Shown here in pieces: positions 1 to 5,823 of a DNA stretch of 18,057 nucleotides. The position numbers were made by a program, and so were the translations under genes. The stretch lies in NCBI GenBank assembly GCA_013812565.1, contig JACCTF010000056.1, positions 1 to 18,057 of the forward strand, given 5' to 3'. Below the pieces are notes generated by a model. It did no database searches, was not told the DNA's origin, and saw only the letters and a program-made list of their open reading frames with translations. The first letter of the stretch is position 1; each line of letters begins with the position of its first letter. The stretch is from Pyrinomonadaceae bacterium (lineage in GTDB: Bacteria; Acidobacteriota; Blastocatellia; Pyrinomonadales; Pyrinomonadaceae).

Positions 1-270
1 CTCTTGCGCTCCCGCAATCTGATGCGCGCTGCCGATCCAACCTGACAGCGTGCCAGCTCGCAACAACAATTCAGCTGCCGCCTTGTAGTCTAATCCATCA
101 AGCTGCGGACGCTCACCGATTTGCCACCACTGCTCAAGCTCTTGGCAGGCTGCTTCATAGTTGCCGCCTTCCTCCTGCTCGCGGGCGCGTACGCAGCCCA
201 CCTGCACTTGTTTGCTCAAGCTAAACGTTGAATCCGCTGTATGTTTAACTCGTTGAGTGTCTAAGCCCAA
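1..270 (-). CDS. TPR-like helical protein, N-terminal 90 residues (runs off left edge)
   Basis: An open leftward frame of 90 codons reaches the left edge without a stop. I place the start at TTG 270-268 because a purine-rich AGAGAGG lies 8 nt upstream and an in-frame TAG lies further upstream. The protein begins MLGLDTQRVKHTADSTFSL and continues with Glu/Ala-rich amphipathic helices: around residues 36-52 (REQEEGGNYEAACQELEQ), then WWQIGERPQLDGLDYKAAAELLL. The pattern resembles tetratricopeptide-type helical pairs, and no signal peptide is visible, so a cytoplasmic protein is likely. No helix-turn-helix is recognisable in the visible N-terminus. The function is unknown. Its divergent neighbour is a tiny secreted repeat protein, and the two share a regulatory gap. 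The family name TPR-like is inferred from helix pattern only. Confidence 0.6.
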   Translation of the reverse strand, partial: MGLDTQRVKHTADSTFSLSKQVQVGCVRAREQEEGGNYEAACQELEQWWQIGERPQLDGLDYKAAAELLLRAGTLSGWIGSAHQIAGAQE

Positions 271-304
271 AACACTTTCCTCTCTTACGTACTATTTTGT
301 GTGT

Positions 305-338
305 TAAACATGATAAATTATGTTTACAGATCGTAAAC
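305..338. promoter_or_regulatory. Nested inverted repeats, candidate operator
   Basis: Two perfect inverted repeats share a central arm: TAAACAT (305-311) with ATGTTTA (320-326), and GTTTAC (322-327) with GTAAAC (333-338, 5-nt spacer). They cover the -35 elements of both divergent promoters and the -10 of the leftward one. This is a typical layout for a repressor or dual regulator of a divergent pair. The regulator itself is not identified. Confidence 0.5.
310..337 (-). promoter_or_regulatory. Leftward sigma70-like promoter for the TPR-like gene
   Basis: Reading leftward, TTTACG (337-332) and TATCAT (315-310) are separated by 16 nt, matching 4/6 and 5/6 of the sigma70 consensus. Transcription would start near 303, about 33 nt before the TTG start. 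It overlaps the rightward promoter and the inverted repeats, so the two directions probably compete. Confidence 0.45.
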
Positions 339-351
339 GTAGTGCTATAGT
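323..351 (+). promoter_or_regulatory. Rightward extended -10 promoter for the GDISGD protein
   Basis: TTTACA (323-328) and TATAGT (346-351) are separated by exactly 17 nt, and the -10 is preceded by TGC (343-345), the extended -10 feature. The predicted start near 358 coincides with a small hairpin TGCTTG-tgg-CAAGCA (357-371) at the 5' end of the transcript. The leader before the ATG would be about 155 nt. The -35 hexamer lies inside the inverted repeats described separately. Confidence 0.6.
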
Positions 352-512
352 GTTTTTGCTTGTGGCAAGCATGTTAATGCAAGATCAAGCTTCATTACAA
401 TCCTCGCAACATCCTCAGATCTTTCATTAACCCCTCCAAACATCAACATTCTTCAGCCAAAAACCATTACGTCTTAAATCCACATATCCATAATATCCTA
501 AGGAGATCACCC

Positions 513-740
513 ATGAAAAAGTTTAAACAGTTTGCAACCATGACCGTCTTAACGTTTGCACTCGCTTCTTCAACCTTTGCTGGCGATATATCTGGCGACA
601 GAACTAGAAGTGGAGATATATCGGGTGATAGATCCAGTTCCGCGTATAGCTATAAAGCAGGCGATATTTCCGGTGATGGAATCAGTCCCGTGACCACAAC
701 GTGGCTGAGCATTCTACAAAGCATGCTGTCATTCGTTTAG
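513..740 (+). CDS. Small secreted protein with three GDISGD repeats
   Basis: This is a 75-residue protein with a strong ribosome binding site (AAGGAG, 8 nt before the ATG). Residues 1-23 form a classical Sec signal peptide: basic MKKFKQ, hydrophobic core, and probable cleavage after STFA. The mature part has about 52 residues and contains three copies of GDISGD: residues 24-29, 34-39 (both followed by Arg) and 50-55 (followed by Gly). Between copies are short Ser/Arg/Tyr-rich linkers. The last 17 residues (SPVTTTWLSILQSMLSF region) could form a hydrophobic or amphipathic helix. There is no cysteine and no known domain that I recognise. It is divergent from a TPR-like gene and has its own promoter. 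Possible roles, all inferred, are a precursor of a repeated peptide signal, a surface or matrix peptide, or an Asp/Gly-rich ion-binding peptide. That the gene is real is well supported; its function is unknown. Confidence 0.8.
   Translation: MKKFKQFATMTVLTFALASSTFAGDISGDRTRSGDISGDRSSSAYSYKAGDISGDGISPVTTTWLSILQSMLSFV
582..680 (+). repeat. Three 21-nt coding repeats (GDISGD R/G)
   Basis: Copies lie at 582-602, 612-632 and 660-680. Copies 1 and 2 encode identical heptapeptides but differ at four third-codon positions (GGC/GGA, TCT/TCG, GGC/GGT, GAC/GAT). Copy 3 adds ATT and TCC, again synonymous, with Arg changed to Gly only at the seventh residue. Conservation is therefore at the protein level, not the DNA level. 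Confidence 0.85.
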
Positions 741-809
741 ATTGAGCTAACCAGGGTTAGGCAAGTAATCCCGGTAGTCGTCGATGAAACAAGATTTTCG
801 CCCTGTCTC

Positions 810-916
810 TCTACCCTTTCCTGTCACAACTGTCCGCCAGCCGATCTGACAGTAACCAACCCGTCAGACTACCCAGAGAAGGTCAAGCTGACCTTCTCGC
901 AAAGGGTAGACCCTTT
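810..916 (+). ncRNA. Possible structured RNA element behind the GDISGD gene
   Basis: A perfect 10-bp closing stem pairs TCTACCCTTT (810-819) with AAAGGGTAGA (901-910). Inside it are TCTGAC/GTCAGA (845-850 with 863-868) and a perfect 10-bp hairpin GAGAAGGTCA-agc-TGACCTTCTC (876-898). The 3' arm of the closing stem can instead form AAAGGG-taga-CCCTTT (901-916), so two folds are mutually exclusive. It starts 70 nt after the small gene's stop codon and could be its 3' UTR, a terminator without a U-tract, or a separate RNA. The strand is assumed from the upstream gene. Confidence 0.4.
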
Positions 917-1523
917 GGCTCGAATCGCAACTCACATGCCATTAGCGTTTGCAGTAGATCCCCTCAGCTCATTAGCGAACCTATTAGACCTCATCACTTG
1001 CTAACAAAGCGCGATCCAGGAGTCTAAACTCATCAGCTTCATTGCAATAAAATAATAGGCTGTAAAGTTCTTATTGCTACCGACTCCAAATCAGTCTGCA
1101 CTAGCTACAAGCGCCGGAGTTCTCCGTTGCGCCCACAATTATCAGCATTCACACCTTTACCTTTGTCGCTTGCTGAAAAGCCTCACATTTTCGCTCTAGC
1201 TTGTTGCTCACGTGCTTAAAGGTAGAGTTAAACAGTGTGATCAGAGTTATGGGTCGTAACGATGTTACAGACTTTTGGTTGTAATAATTGTCACGTCCTG
1301 TGTAAAGCTTACCCGACAATTCTCATCCCAAATCCACCGGGCGTCATAATAAACACCGAAAGGCGCTTTCTGAAGCAACTGGTTCAATGGCACAGAATGT
1401 GCTTGTGTAACTACGGCAAGCACGAAAAACTTAACGTGACCCCGCCGCCTACTCACCTCTGAGCGTGGCCCGCCGCTGCGCCAATCGCCTGCCGAGCGTT
1501 CCTACTAATGTGCCATCCTTTCC

Positions 1524-1548
1524 AGAACCCAGCCAGTCGCTGGGTTCT
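1524..1548. repeat. Perfect 10-bp hairpin
   Basis: AGAACCCAGC (1524-1533) and GCTGGGTTCT (1539-1548) enclose a 5-nt loop. No U-run follows, so it is a hairpin of unknown role: a weak terminator, a processing site or a dispersed repeat. Confidence 0.5.
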
Positions 1549-1664
1549 CCTGCGTTTACGGCACTCATCCGAAAACTACAAAGCATTACTCCCCTTTGCT
1601 ATCGCATCGTCTACTGTGCTGCTGTGGCTCAAGGGGCTTACTAAAAGGTGCGCTCATGACAGAC

Positions 1665-1687
1665 ATTGTCACTTGGAAAGTGACAAT
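1665..1687. promoter_or_regulatory. Operator-like palindrome ATTGTCACTT-gga-AAGTGACAAT
   Basis: Two perfect 10-bp arms are separated by 3 nt, giving a 23-bp dyad of the size bound by a dimeric repressor. It lies about 190 bp upstream of the predicted aldo/keto reductase promoter, rather far for a simple operator. It may instead mark a lost promoter or a small-RNA hairpin. Confidence 0.4.
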
Positions 1688-1876
1688 TTATGTTTGTTGC
1701 CGACGTGTGGAGAGCTTATAGAGAATGCTCCTTCAGTGTTGAAGCGGTTGATCAAAAATTTACGCCGAAGCAGTTAGGAGTACGAAGTTCGAAGTTTAGA
1801 GGAACGTCAAGCGTGCGTGTTTAGTAGCTTCACACTTCGCGCCTCTTACGGTTTACGGTGTGCCGATAATTTAGCT

Positions 1877-1905
1877 TGGACAAAGCTTAATTTAGCCGCT
1901 AAACT
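1877..1905 (+). promoter_or_regulatory. Sigma70-like promoter of the aldo/keto reductase
   Basis: TGGACA (1877-1882) and TAAACT (1900-1905) are 17 nt apart. The start site near 1912 would give a leader of about 28 nt containing the AAGGAG ribosome binding site. Confidence 0.45.
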
Positions 1906-1939
1906 CTGCCGACAAACTTCACTATAAGGAGCGCGTGAG

Positions 1940-2938
1940 ATGAGGAAGGAAAAGATTACCCGCCGCGAGTTTATCGAGAAAACCACGTTGACCGTTTCTG
2001 CTGCCGCCGTTCTACCACCAATGCTCTCCGATGTAGCATCTGCCGGAGCGGCAGCTCCCGCCAAGCTGCCGCTCCGCGTGCTTGGTCGCACGAAAGTCAA
2101 AGTGCCGATCCTCGCCTTTGGGTGCGGCAGTCGCTTTCTAATGTACAAAGACGAACAGGAAGCGCTACAGATTCTCAACCACGTCATCGACCTCGGCGTC
2201 ACCTATCTCGACACTGCGATAAATTACGGCAAAGGTTTGAGCGAGACGCGCGTCGGGCAAGTGATGAAGACGCGACGCAGAGAGGTATGGTTAGCGACCA
2301 AAGTGCCGGAGAGCGCTCGCACGCGCGACGGCGCACTGCGCGAAGTGGAGCAAAGTCTAAAAAGGTTACAAACCGACCATGTTGATCTGTTGCACATCCA
2401 CAGTTTAGGAGGCGCAGATGATCTCGCCAAGATCGAGGCTCCCGAAGGCGCGCTGAAAGCGTTGTACGAACTGCGCGAACAAAAGGTCGCACGCTTCATC
2501 GGCATTACGAGCCATACCGATGGAGCGGTGATGGCCCGGGCCATCGAGCGCCATGATATAGACTGCGTGCAGATGGCGATGAACCCGGCCCGGGCGAACA
2601 ACTTTGAAGCGCTCGCACTGCCGGCGGCGCGGAAGAAAAATCTCGGCGTGATCTTGATGAAAGTGACGGCGCAGGAGAAATTGCTCGGCGCAGGAGCGGG
2701 CAAAGCAGATGTTGATATGCTCATCCGCTATGCGCTGAGTCTGCCGGTGGCAACTGCTGTGATAGGCATGCCCAAGCCCGAGTTCATCGAGCACAATGTG
2801 ACAGTAGCGCGTAATTTCAAGCCACTGAAAGCAGATGAAATGAACACCTTACGCAACCAGACAGCCTCGTCGCAAGCGAGCCTTGAACGTTTCTTCCTTG
2901 ATCACCGTGACGACGCGCACGACGCACACTTGGCCTGA
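1940..2938 (+). CDS. Tat-exported aldo/keto reductase
   Basis: This 332-residue enzyme of the aldo/keto reductase superfamily is predicted to reduce carbonyl groups with NADPH or NADH in a TIM-barrel fold. The start is fixed by AAGGAG 10 nt upstream. Residues 7-12 read TRREFI, the twin-arginine motif, followed by a hydrophobic stretch and an Ala-rich region to about residue 40. Export by Tat, folded and with cofactor bound, is therefore likely. The catalytic tetrad appears intact: Asp91 (YLDTAINYG), Tyr96, Lys121 (WLATKVP) and His154 (DLLHIH). Other barrel landmarks are GITSH (188-192) and the late strand AVIGMPKPE (273-281). There is no C-terminal 4Fe-4S ferredoxin cysteine set, which some related proteins have. 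It stands alone with its own promoter and a hairpin behind it. Substrate unknown. Confidence 0.9.
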   Translation: MRKEKITRREFIEKTTLTVSAAAVLPPMLSDVASAGAAAPAKLPLRVLGRTKVKVPILAFGCGSRFLMYKDEQEALQILNHVIDLGVTYLDTAINYGKGLSETRVGQVMKTRRREVWLATKVPESARTRDGALREVEQSLKRLQTDHVDLLHIHSLGGADDLAKIEAPEGALKALYELREQKVARFIGITSHTDGAVMARAIERHDIDCVQMAMNPARANNFEALALPAARKKNLGVILMKVTAQEKLLGAGAGKADVDMLIRYALSLPVATAVIGMPKPEFIEHNVTVARNFKPLKADEMNTLRNQTASSQASLERFFLDHRDDAHDAHLA

Positions 2939-2962
2939 AGTTTACTCCACCCTCCAAGCGCA

Positions 2963-3002
2963 GTAGCCGACTGCAACCCTAATGTCTGCGGCAGTCGGCT
3001 AC
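2963..3002. terminator. Bidirectional hairpin between convergent genes
   Basis: GTAGCCGACTGC (2963-2974) and GCAGTCGGCTAC (2991-3002) form a perfect 12-bp stem with a 16-nt loop. It lies just behind the aldo/keto reductase and behind the leftward MFS gene. No U-tract follows directly, so it may also be a dispersed palindromic repeat used as a transcript end. Confidence 0.55.
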
Positions 3003-3205
3003 CGCATCCAAGCAGTTTGTTTGCAAAGAAGACTTTTGTATTCACCCTTATCACAAACTCCTGCCTCCAAACGCTGCTTGCTTCTCATAGTTTCATGGTC
3101 GAGCTAGGAAGACCTTCGACGGTTGCATACTGTAGACACCTCGTGTGGCTTGTGGCAGAACGATTCAAAAAGCAGCGGTGATTCCCAACCGATTCGCAAG
3201 GCAGC

Positions 3206-4399
3206 TTATAAAGCGATCTTTCTCTTCGGCAATAGCGCCACCGCCACGGCACCGAGCACAGCCATGCCGATCAACATTATAAAGCCTGTGGCATAACTAT
3301 CAGTTGCATCGCGTAAGCGGCCAACGAAATATGGAGATAACGCCTCGGCTACTCCATCAGCCGTCAAGATGATTCCCATCAATCGCCCGAGGACTTTCAC
3401 GCCAAACAGTTCCGCCGCCATCAGCGGAATAATCAAATACTCGCCGCCCAAGCCGATCCCGAAGATGATAGCGAACAGGTATATCGCGCCCGGGCGTGCG
3501 GCATAGAATAGAAAAGGGATCGCGGCGGCGATGAGCAAGTAAATCAACAGCATTACGTATTTCTTCGGGATACGGTCGGCCAACCATCCCATTAAAACGC
3601 GTCCTACCAGACTGAACATCAGCACCAGCGAAACAACGCCCGCAGCAGCATCTTGCGAATACTTTTGATCCAGGCTGAGAAATAGTTTGAGGTGTTGATT
3701 GGTGCCACCGACCGCTGCGATGGAACACATACTGCCGAGGGCCAGCAAGTAGAAAGATTTGCTGCGGAGCGCTCCGCTGATCGAAGCAGGTGGAGCGCTC
3801 TGCTTTCGCTCTTGCTCCACCTCTGGCGCCTCCTTGACGAAGAAGGCCATCGGGAAAGCGATAACGATAATCAACACTCCAAGCGTTCGCAACGCTCCTT
3901 GCCAACCAAAGTTTGCGATCAACCACACGGACAAGAGCGGCACCAGCGCGCCGCCGACGCCGATGCCTAGATAGGCAAAGCCCATCGCCTTGCCGCGAGC
4001 TTTATCAAACCAACGTGATAGAAGCACTTGATTCGGCAGCGGCCCGCCGCACACATAGCCGAGCGCATTGAGTACATAAAAGAGATAGAACATTCCGAGC
4101 GTCGAGACGGTGCTCAAGCCGACGAGCGCCAAGCCCGCCATCAGGATCCCGATTAACATCAACCTTCGCGGGCCAAAGCGGTCAATCATCCATCCGGCGG
4201 TAAAACCAAACAGCGGCCCTACAACCAGCTTGCTCAAGGCGTTGCCTGAAGTAACCTGCGTGCGCGTCCAGCCGAACTCGCGAACCATAAAGTCGTAGTA
4301 GAAAGGAAGCCCGTAGAGCGCGAGGCCCACGATGGAGAAGAGCGCTAGGAAAGAGGTCGCGGCGACTTGAATCTGTGCGGGGCGTGAATGTTCAACCAT
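3206..4399 (-). CDS. MFS transporter, monocarboxylate/oxalate-formate antiporter-like
   Basis: This 397-residue integral membrane protein has about 12 hydrophobic segments in two halves, joined by a charged cytoplasmic loop near residues 188-212 (KEAPEVEQERKQ). The MFS motif A is clear at 69-79 (GWMIDRFGPRR), with a second-half counterpart at 271-280 (GWLADRIPKK). The stretch SRWFDKARGKAMGFAYLGIGVGG (128-150) matches the loop and helix typical of monocarboxylate and oxalate/formate-type MFS porters, so the substrate is probably a small organic anion or sugar acid. The ATG at 4399 has no good ribosome binding site, but no better start exists downstream before the first membrane segment. It is divergent from the Gfo/Idh/MocA-DUF993-isomerase trio, which suggests it imports their substrate. 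Confidence 0.85.
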   Translation of the reverse strand: MVEHSRPAQIQVAATSFLALFSIVGLALYGLPFYYDFMVREFGWTRTQVTSGNALSKLVVGPLFGFTAGWMIDRFGPRRLMLIGILMAGLALVGLSTVSTLGMFYLFYVLNALGYVCGGPLPNQVLLSRWFDKARGKAMGFAYLGIGVGGALVPLLSVWLIANFGWQGALRTLGVLIIVIAFPMAFFVKEAPEVEQERKQSAPPASISGALRSKSFYLLALGSMCSIAAVGGTNQHLKLFLSLDQKYSQDAAAGVVSLVLMFSLVGRVLMGWLADRIPKKYVMLLIYLLIAAAIPFLFYAARPGAIYLFAIIFGIGLGGEYLIIPLMAAELFGVKVLGRLMGIILTADGVAEALSPYFVGRLRDATDSYATGFIMLIGMAVLGAVAVALLPKRKIAL

Positions 4400-4413
4400 A
4401 TATAGTTAATGAG

Positions 4414-4448
4414 AAGTCAGAAATCAGAAGTCAGAAGTCGGGAGTCAG
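4414..4448. repeat. Five tandem heptamers (AAGTCAG)
   Basis: Consecutive 7-bp units AAGTCAG, AAATCAG, AAGTCAG, AAGTCGG and GAGTCAG occupy the gap between the divergent MFS and dehydrogenase genes, immediately upstream of the MFS start. Similar AAAGTC/AATGTCC-type sequence recurs near 6995-7013. The array could be a dispersed low-complexity repeat or a set of phased regulator sites. Confidence 0.7.
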
Positions 4449-4660
4449 AATAATCCGGGGAAGCCACTGCTTCTACTCTGTCTCCTGTGTTCATCGTGCA
4501 TCTTTTTCCTTGTGCTCTCTGCGGCAAAAGCCGCCTTGTGCAACACCCATCTCTAATCTGCAGAAGATGCCTGACGAATTCGTGCAGCATAGGGTATTAT
4601 CTCGGCACACTCAATAACCAATGCCTCTCGGATTTGAAAAACTTTGGAGGTCGCACGAAC

Positions 4661-5806
4661 GTGCAAACAGTCGGCATCATCATGAACGGTGTGACAGGGC
4701 GGATGGGGATGAACCAACACCTGATCCGATCCATCGTCGCGATTCGCCAGCAGGGAGGCGTTCCCCTCGCAGACGGTCGGTTGCTTTATCCGAATCCAAT
4801 TCTTGTCGGGCGCAACAAAGCGAAACTTCGCTCGCTCGCCGAAGCGCACGGACTGGAACGCTACTCAACCGATCTTGAGGGGTGTCTCCAGAACCCGGAG
4901 GACACAATCTATTTCGATGCCCAGGTAACTCCACGACGCGCCGCGGATGTGCGCGCGGCAATCGCTCACGGCAAGCACGTCTATTGCGAAAAGCCGCTCG
5001 CGGCAGACTTACGCTCCGCAATAGAGTTAGCTCACTTAGCTCGCGAAGCGAAGGTTAAGAACGGTGTCGTGCAAGACAAATTGTTCCTGCCGGGGATTCG
5101 TAAATTGAAGCGTCTGGTTGATAGCAGTTTCTTCGGACGTATCCTCTCGGTGCGCGGCGAATTCGGCTACTGGGTTTTCGAAGGCGATTGGCAAACGGCA
5201 CAGCGCCCTTCGTGGAATTACCGCAAAGATGAGGGCGGCGGCATCATCACAGACATGTTTTGTCACTGGCGTTATGTCCTCGATCACACCTTCGGTCGCG
5301 TCAAAGCGGTGCAGTGCACAGGCGCAACGCACATCCCTGAGCGCGTCGATGAAGCGGGCAAACGTTACCAAGCTACAGCAGATGATGCGGCCTATGGTTC
5401 ATTTGATTTGGAGGGCGACATCTTTGCTCAGATCAATTCATCTTGGACGGTGCGCGTCTATCGCGATGAACTTTTCCAACTGCAAGTAGACGGAACCGAA
5501 GGAAGCGCCGTGGTCGGGCTTCGTGGTTGCCGTGTGCAGCATCGTGTGAACACTCCCCGCCCCGTATGGAACCCTGACATCCCGAACCCTTTCAACTTTT
5601 ACGAGCACTGGCAAGAGGTGCCGGATAATCAGGAGTTTGACAACGCTTTCAAGGTGCAGTGGGAGATGTTCTTGAAGCACGTTGCATGCGACGAACCGTT
5701 TCCGCATGACTTTCTGGAGGGGGCGCGTGGCGTACAACTCGCTGAACTCGGCTTGCAGTCATGGCGCGAGCGGCGTTGGTTGGATGTACCGGAACTGACC
5801 TTGTAG
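4661..5806 (+). CDS. Gfo/Idh/MocA-family NAD(P)-dependent dehydrogenase
   Basis: This 381-residue enzyme is predicted to oxidise a sugar, polyol or glycoside hydroxyl with NAD(P). I choose GTG 4661 as start: TGGAGG lies 10 nt upstream and the family's first strand (VGII) begins right after. The open frame continues upstream, but that extension is not family-like. A dinucleotide-binding Gly-rich loop is at residues 10-16 (GVTGRMG) and the family hallmark EKP at 110-112, whose lysine is the usual catalytic residue. GGGIITDMFCH (192-202) carries Asp198 and His202, as in the active-site helix of the family. The stop lies 17 nt before the DUF993 start, so the two are almost certainly cotranscribed. 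The exact substrate cannot be read from sequence. Confidence 0.88.
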   Translation: MQTVGIIMNGVTGRMGMNQHLIRSIVAIRQQGGVPLADGRLLYPNPILVGRNKAKLRSLAEAHGLERYSTDLEGCLQNPEDTIYFDAQVTPRRAADVRAAIAHGKHVYCEKPLAADLRSAIELAHLAREAKVKNGVVQDKLFLPGIRKLKRLVDSSFFGRILSVRGEFGYWVFEGDWQTAQRPSWNYRKDEGGGIITDMFCHWRYVLDHTFGRVKAVQCTGATHIPERVDEAGKRYQATADDAAYGSFDLEGDIFAQINSSWTVRVYRDELFQLQVDGTEGSAVVGLRGCRVQHRVNTPRPVWNPDIPNPFNFYEHWQEVPDNQEFDNAFKVQWEMFLKHVACDEPFPHDFLEGARGVQLAELGLQSWRERRWLDVPELTL

Positions 5807-5823
5807 ATTTCCCAAATATCACT

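Larger units (their letters stand above)
741..1939. other. 1.2-kb stretch without a convincing gene, rich in hairpins
   Basis: I find no protein gene here with a ribosome binding site, sensible composition or family resemblance. Short open frames at 1262-1462 and 1508-1777 look incidental. The stretch holds a structured element at 810-916, a hairpin at 1524-1548, a near-perfect palindrome at 1665-1687, short GAAGTTCGAAGTT-type repeats near 1785, and the promoter of the next gene near 1877-1905. It could be a decayed region, a locus of small RNAs, or both. Confidence 0.6.

Noticed and set aside
1-270. Reading the TPR-like gene as an HTH transcriptional regulator
   Set aside because: The visible 90 N-terminal residues show no helix-turn-helix, where such a domain would be expected, so I do not assign it as the regulator of the shared operator.
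1262-1462. Open frame of 66 codons (and an overlapping frame on the other strand)
   Set aside because: There is no ribosome binding site, the composition is Cys/Pro/His-rich and atypical, and it overlaps an equally long antisense frame. It is probably chance.
1508-1777. Open frame of 89 codons
   Set aside because: It runs through the 1524-1548 hairpin and the 1665-1687 palindrome, has no ribosome binding site and matches no family I recognise.
2224-2724. Long antisense frame inside the aldo/keto reductase gene
   Set aside because: It is a shadow of the GC-rich codon pattern of the real gene, with Ser/Arg/Ala-rich composition and no start signal.
4414-4448. CRISPR array
   Set aside because: The units are 7 bp and directly tandem with no spacers, and no cas genes are present.
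4487-4660. N-terminal extension of the Gfo/Idh/MocA frame
   Set aside because: The extra residues (Cys-rich, MFIVHLFPCALCG) precede the nucleotide-binding strand and are not family-like. GTG 4661 has a good ribosome binding site.
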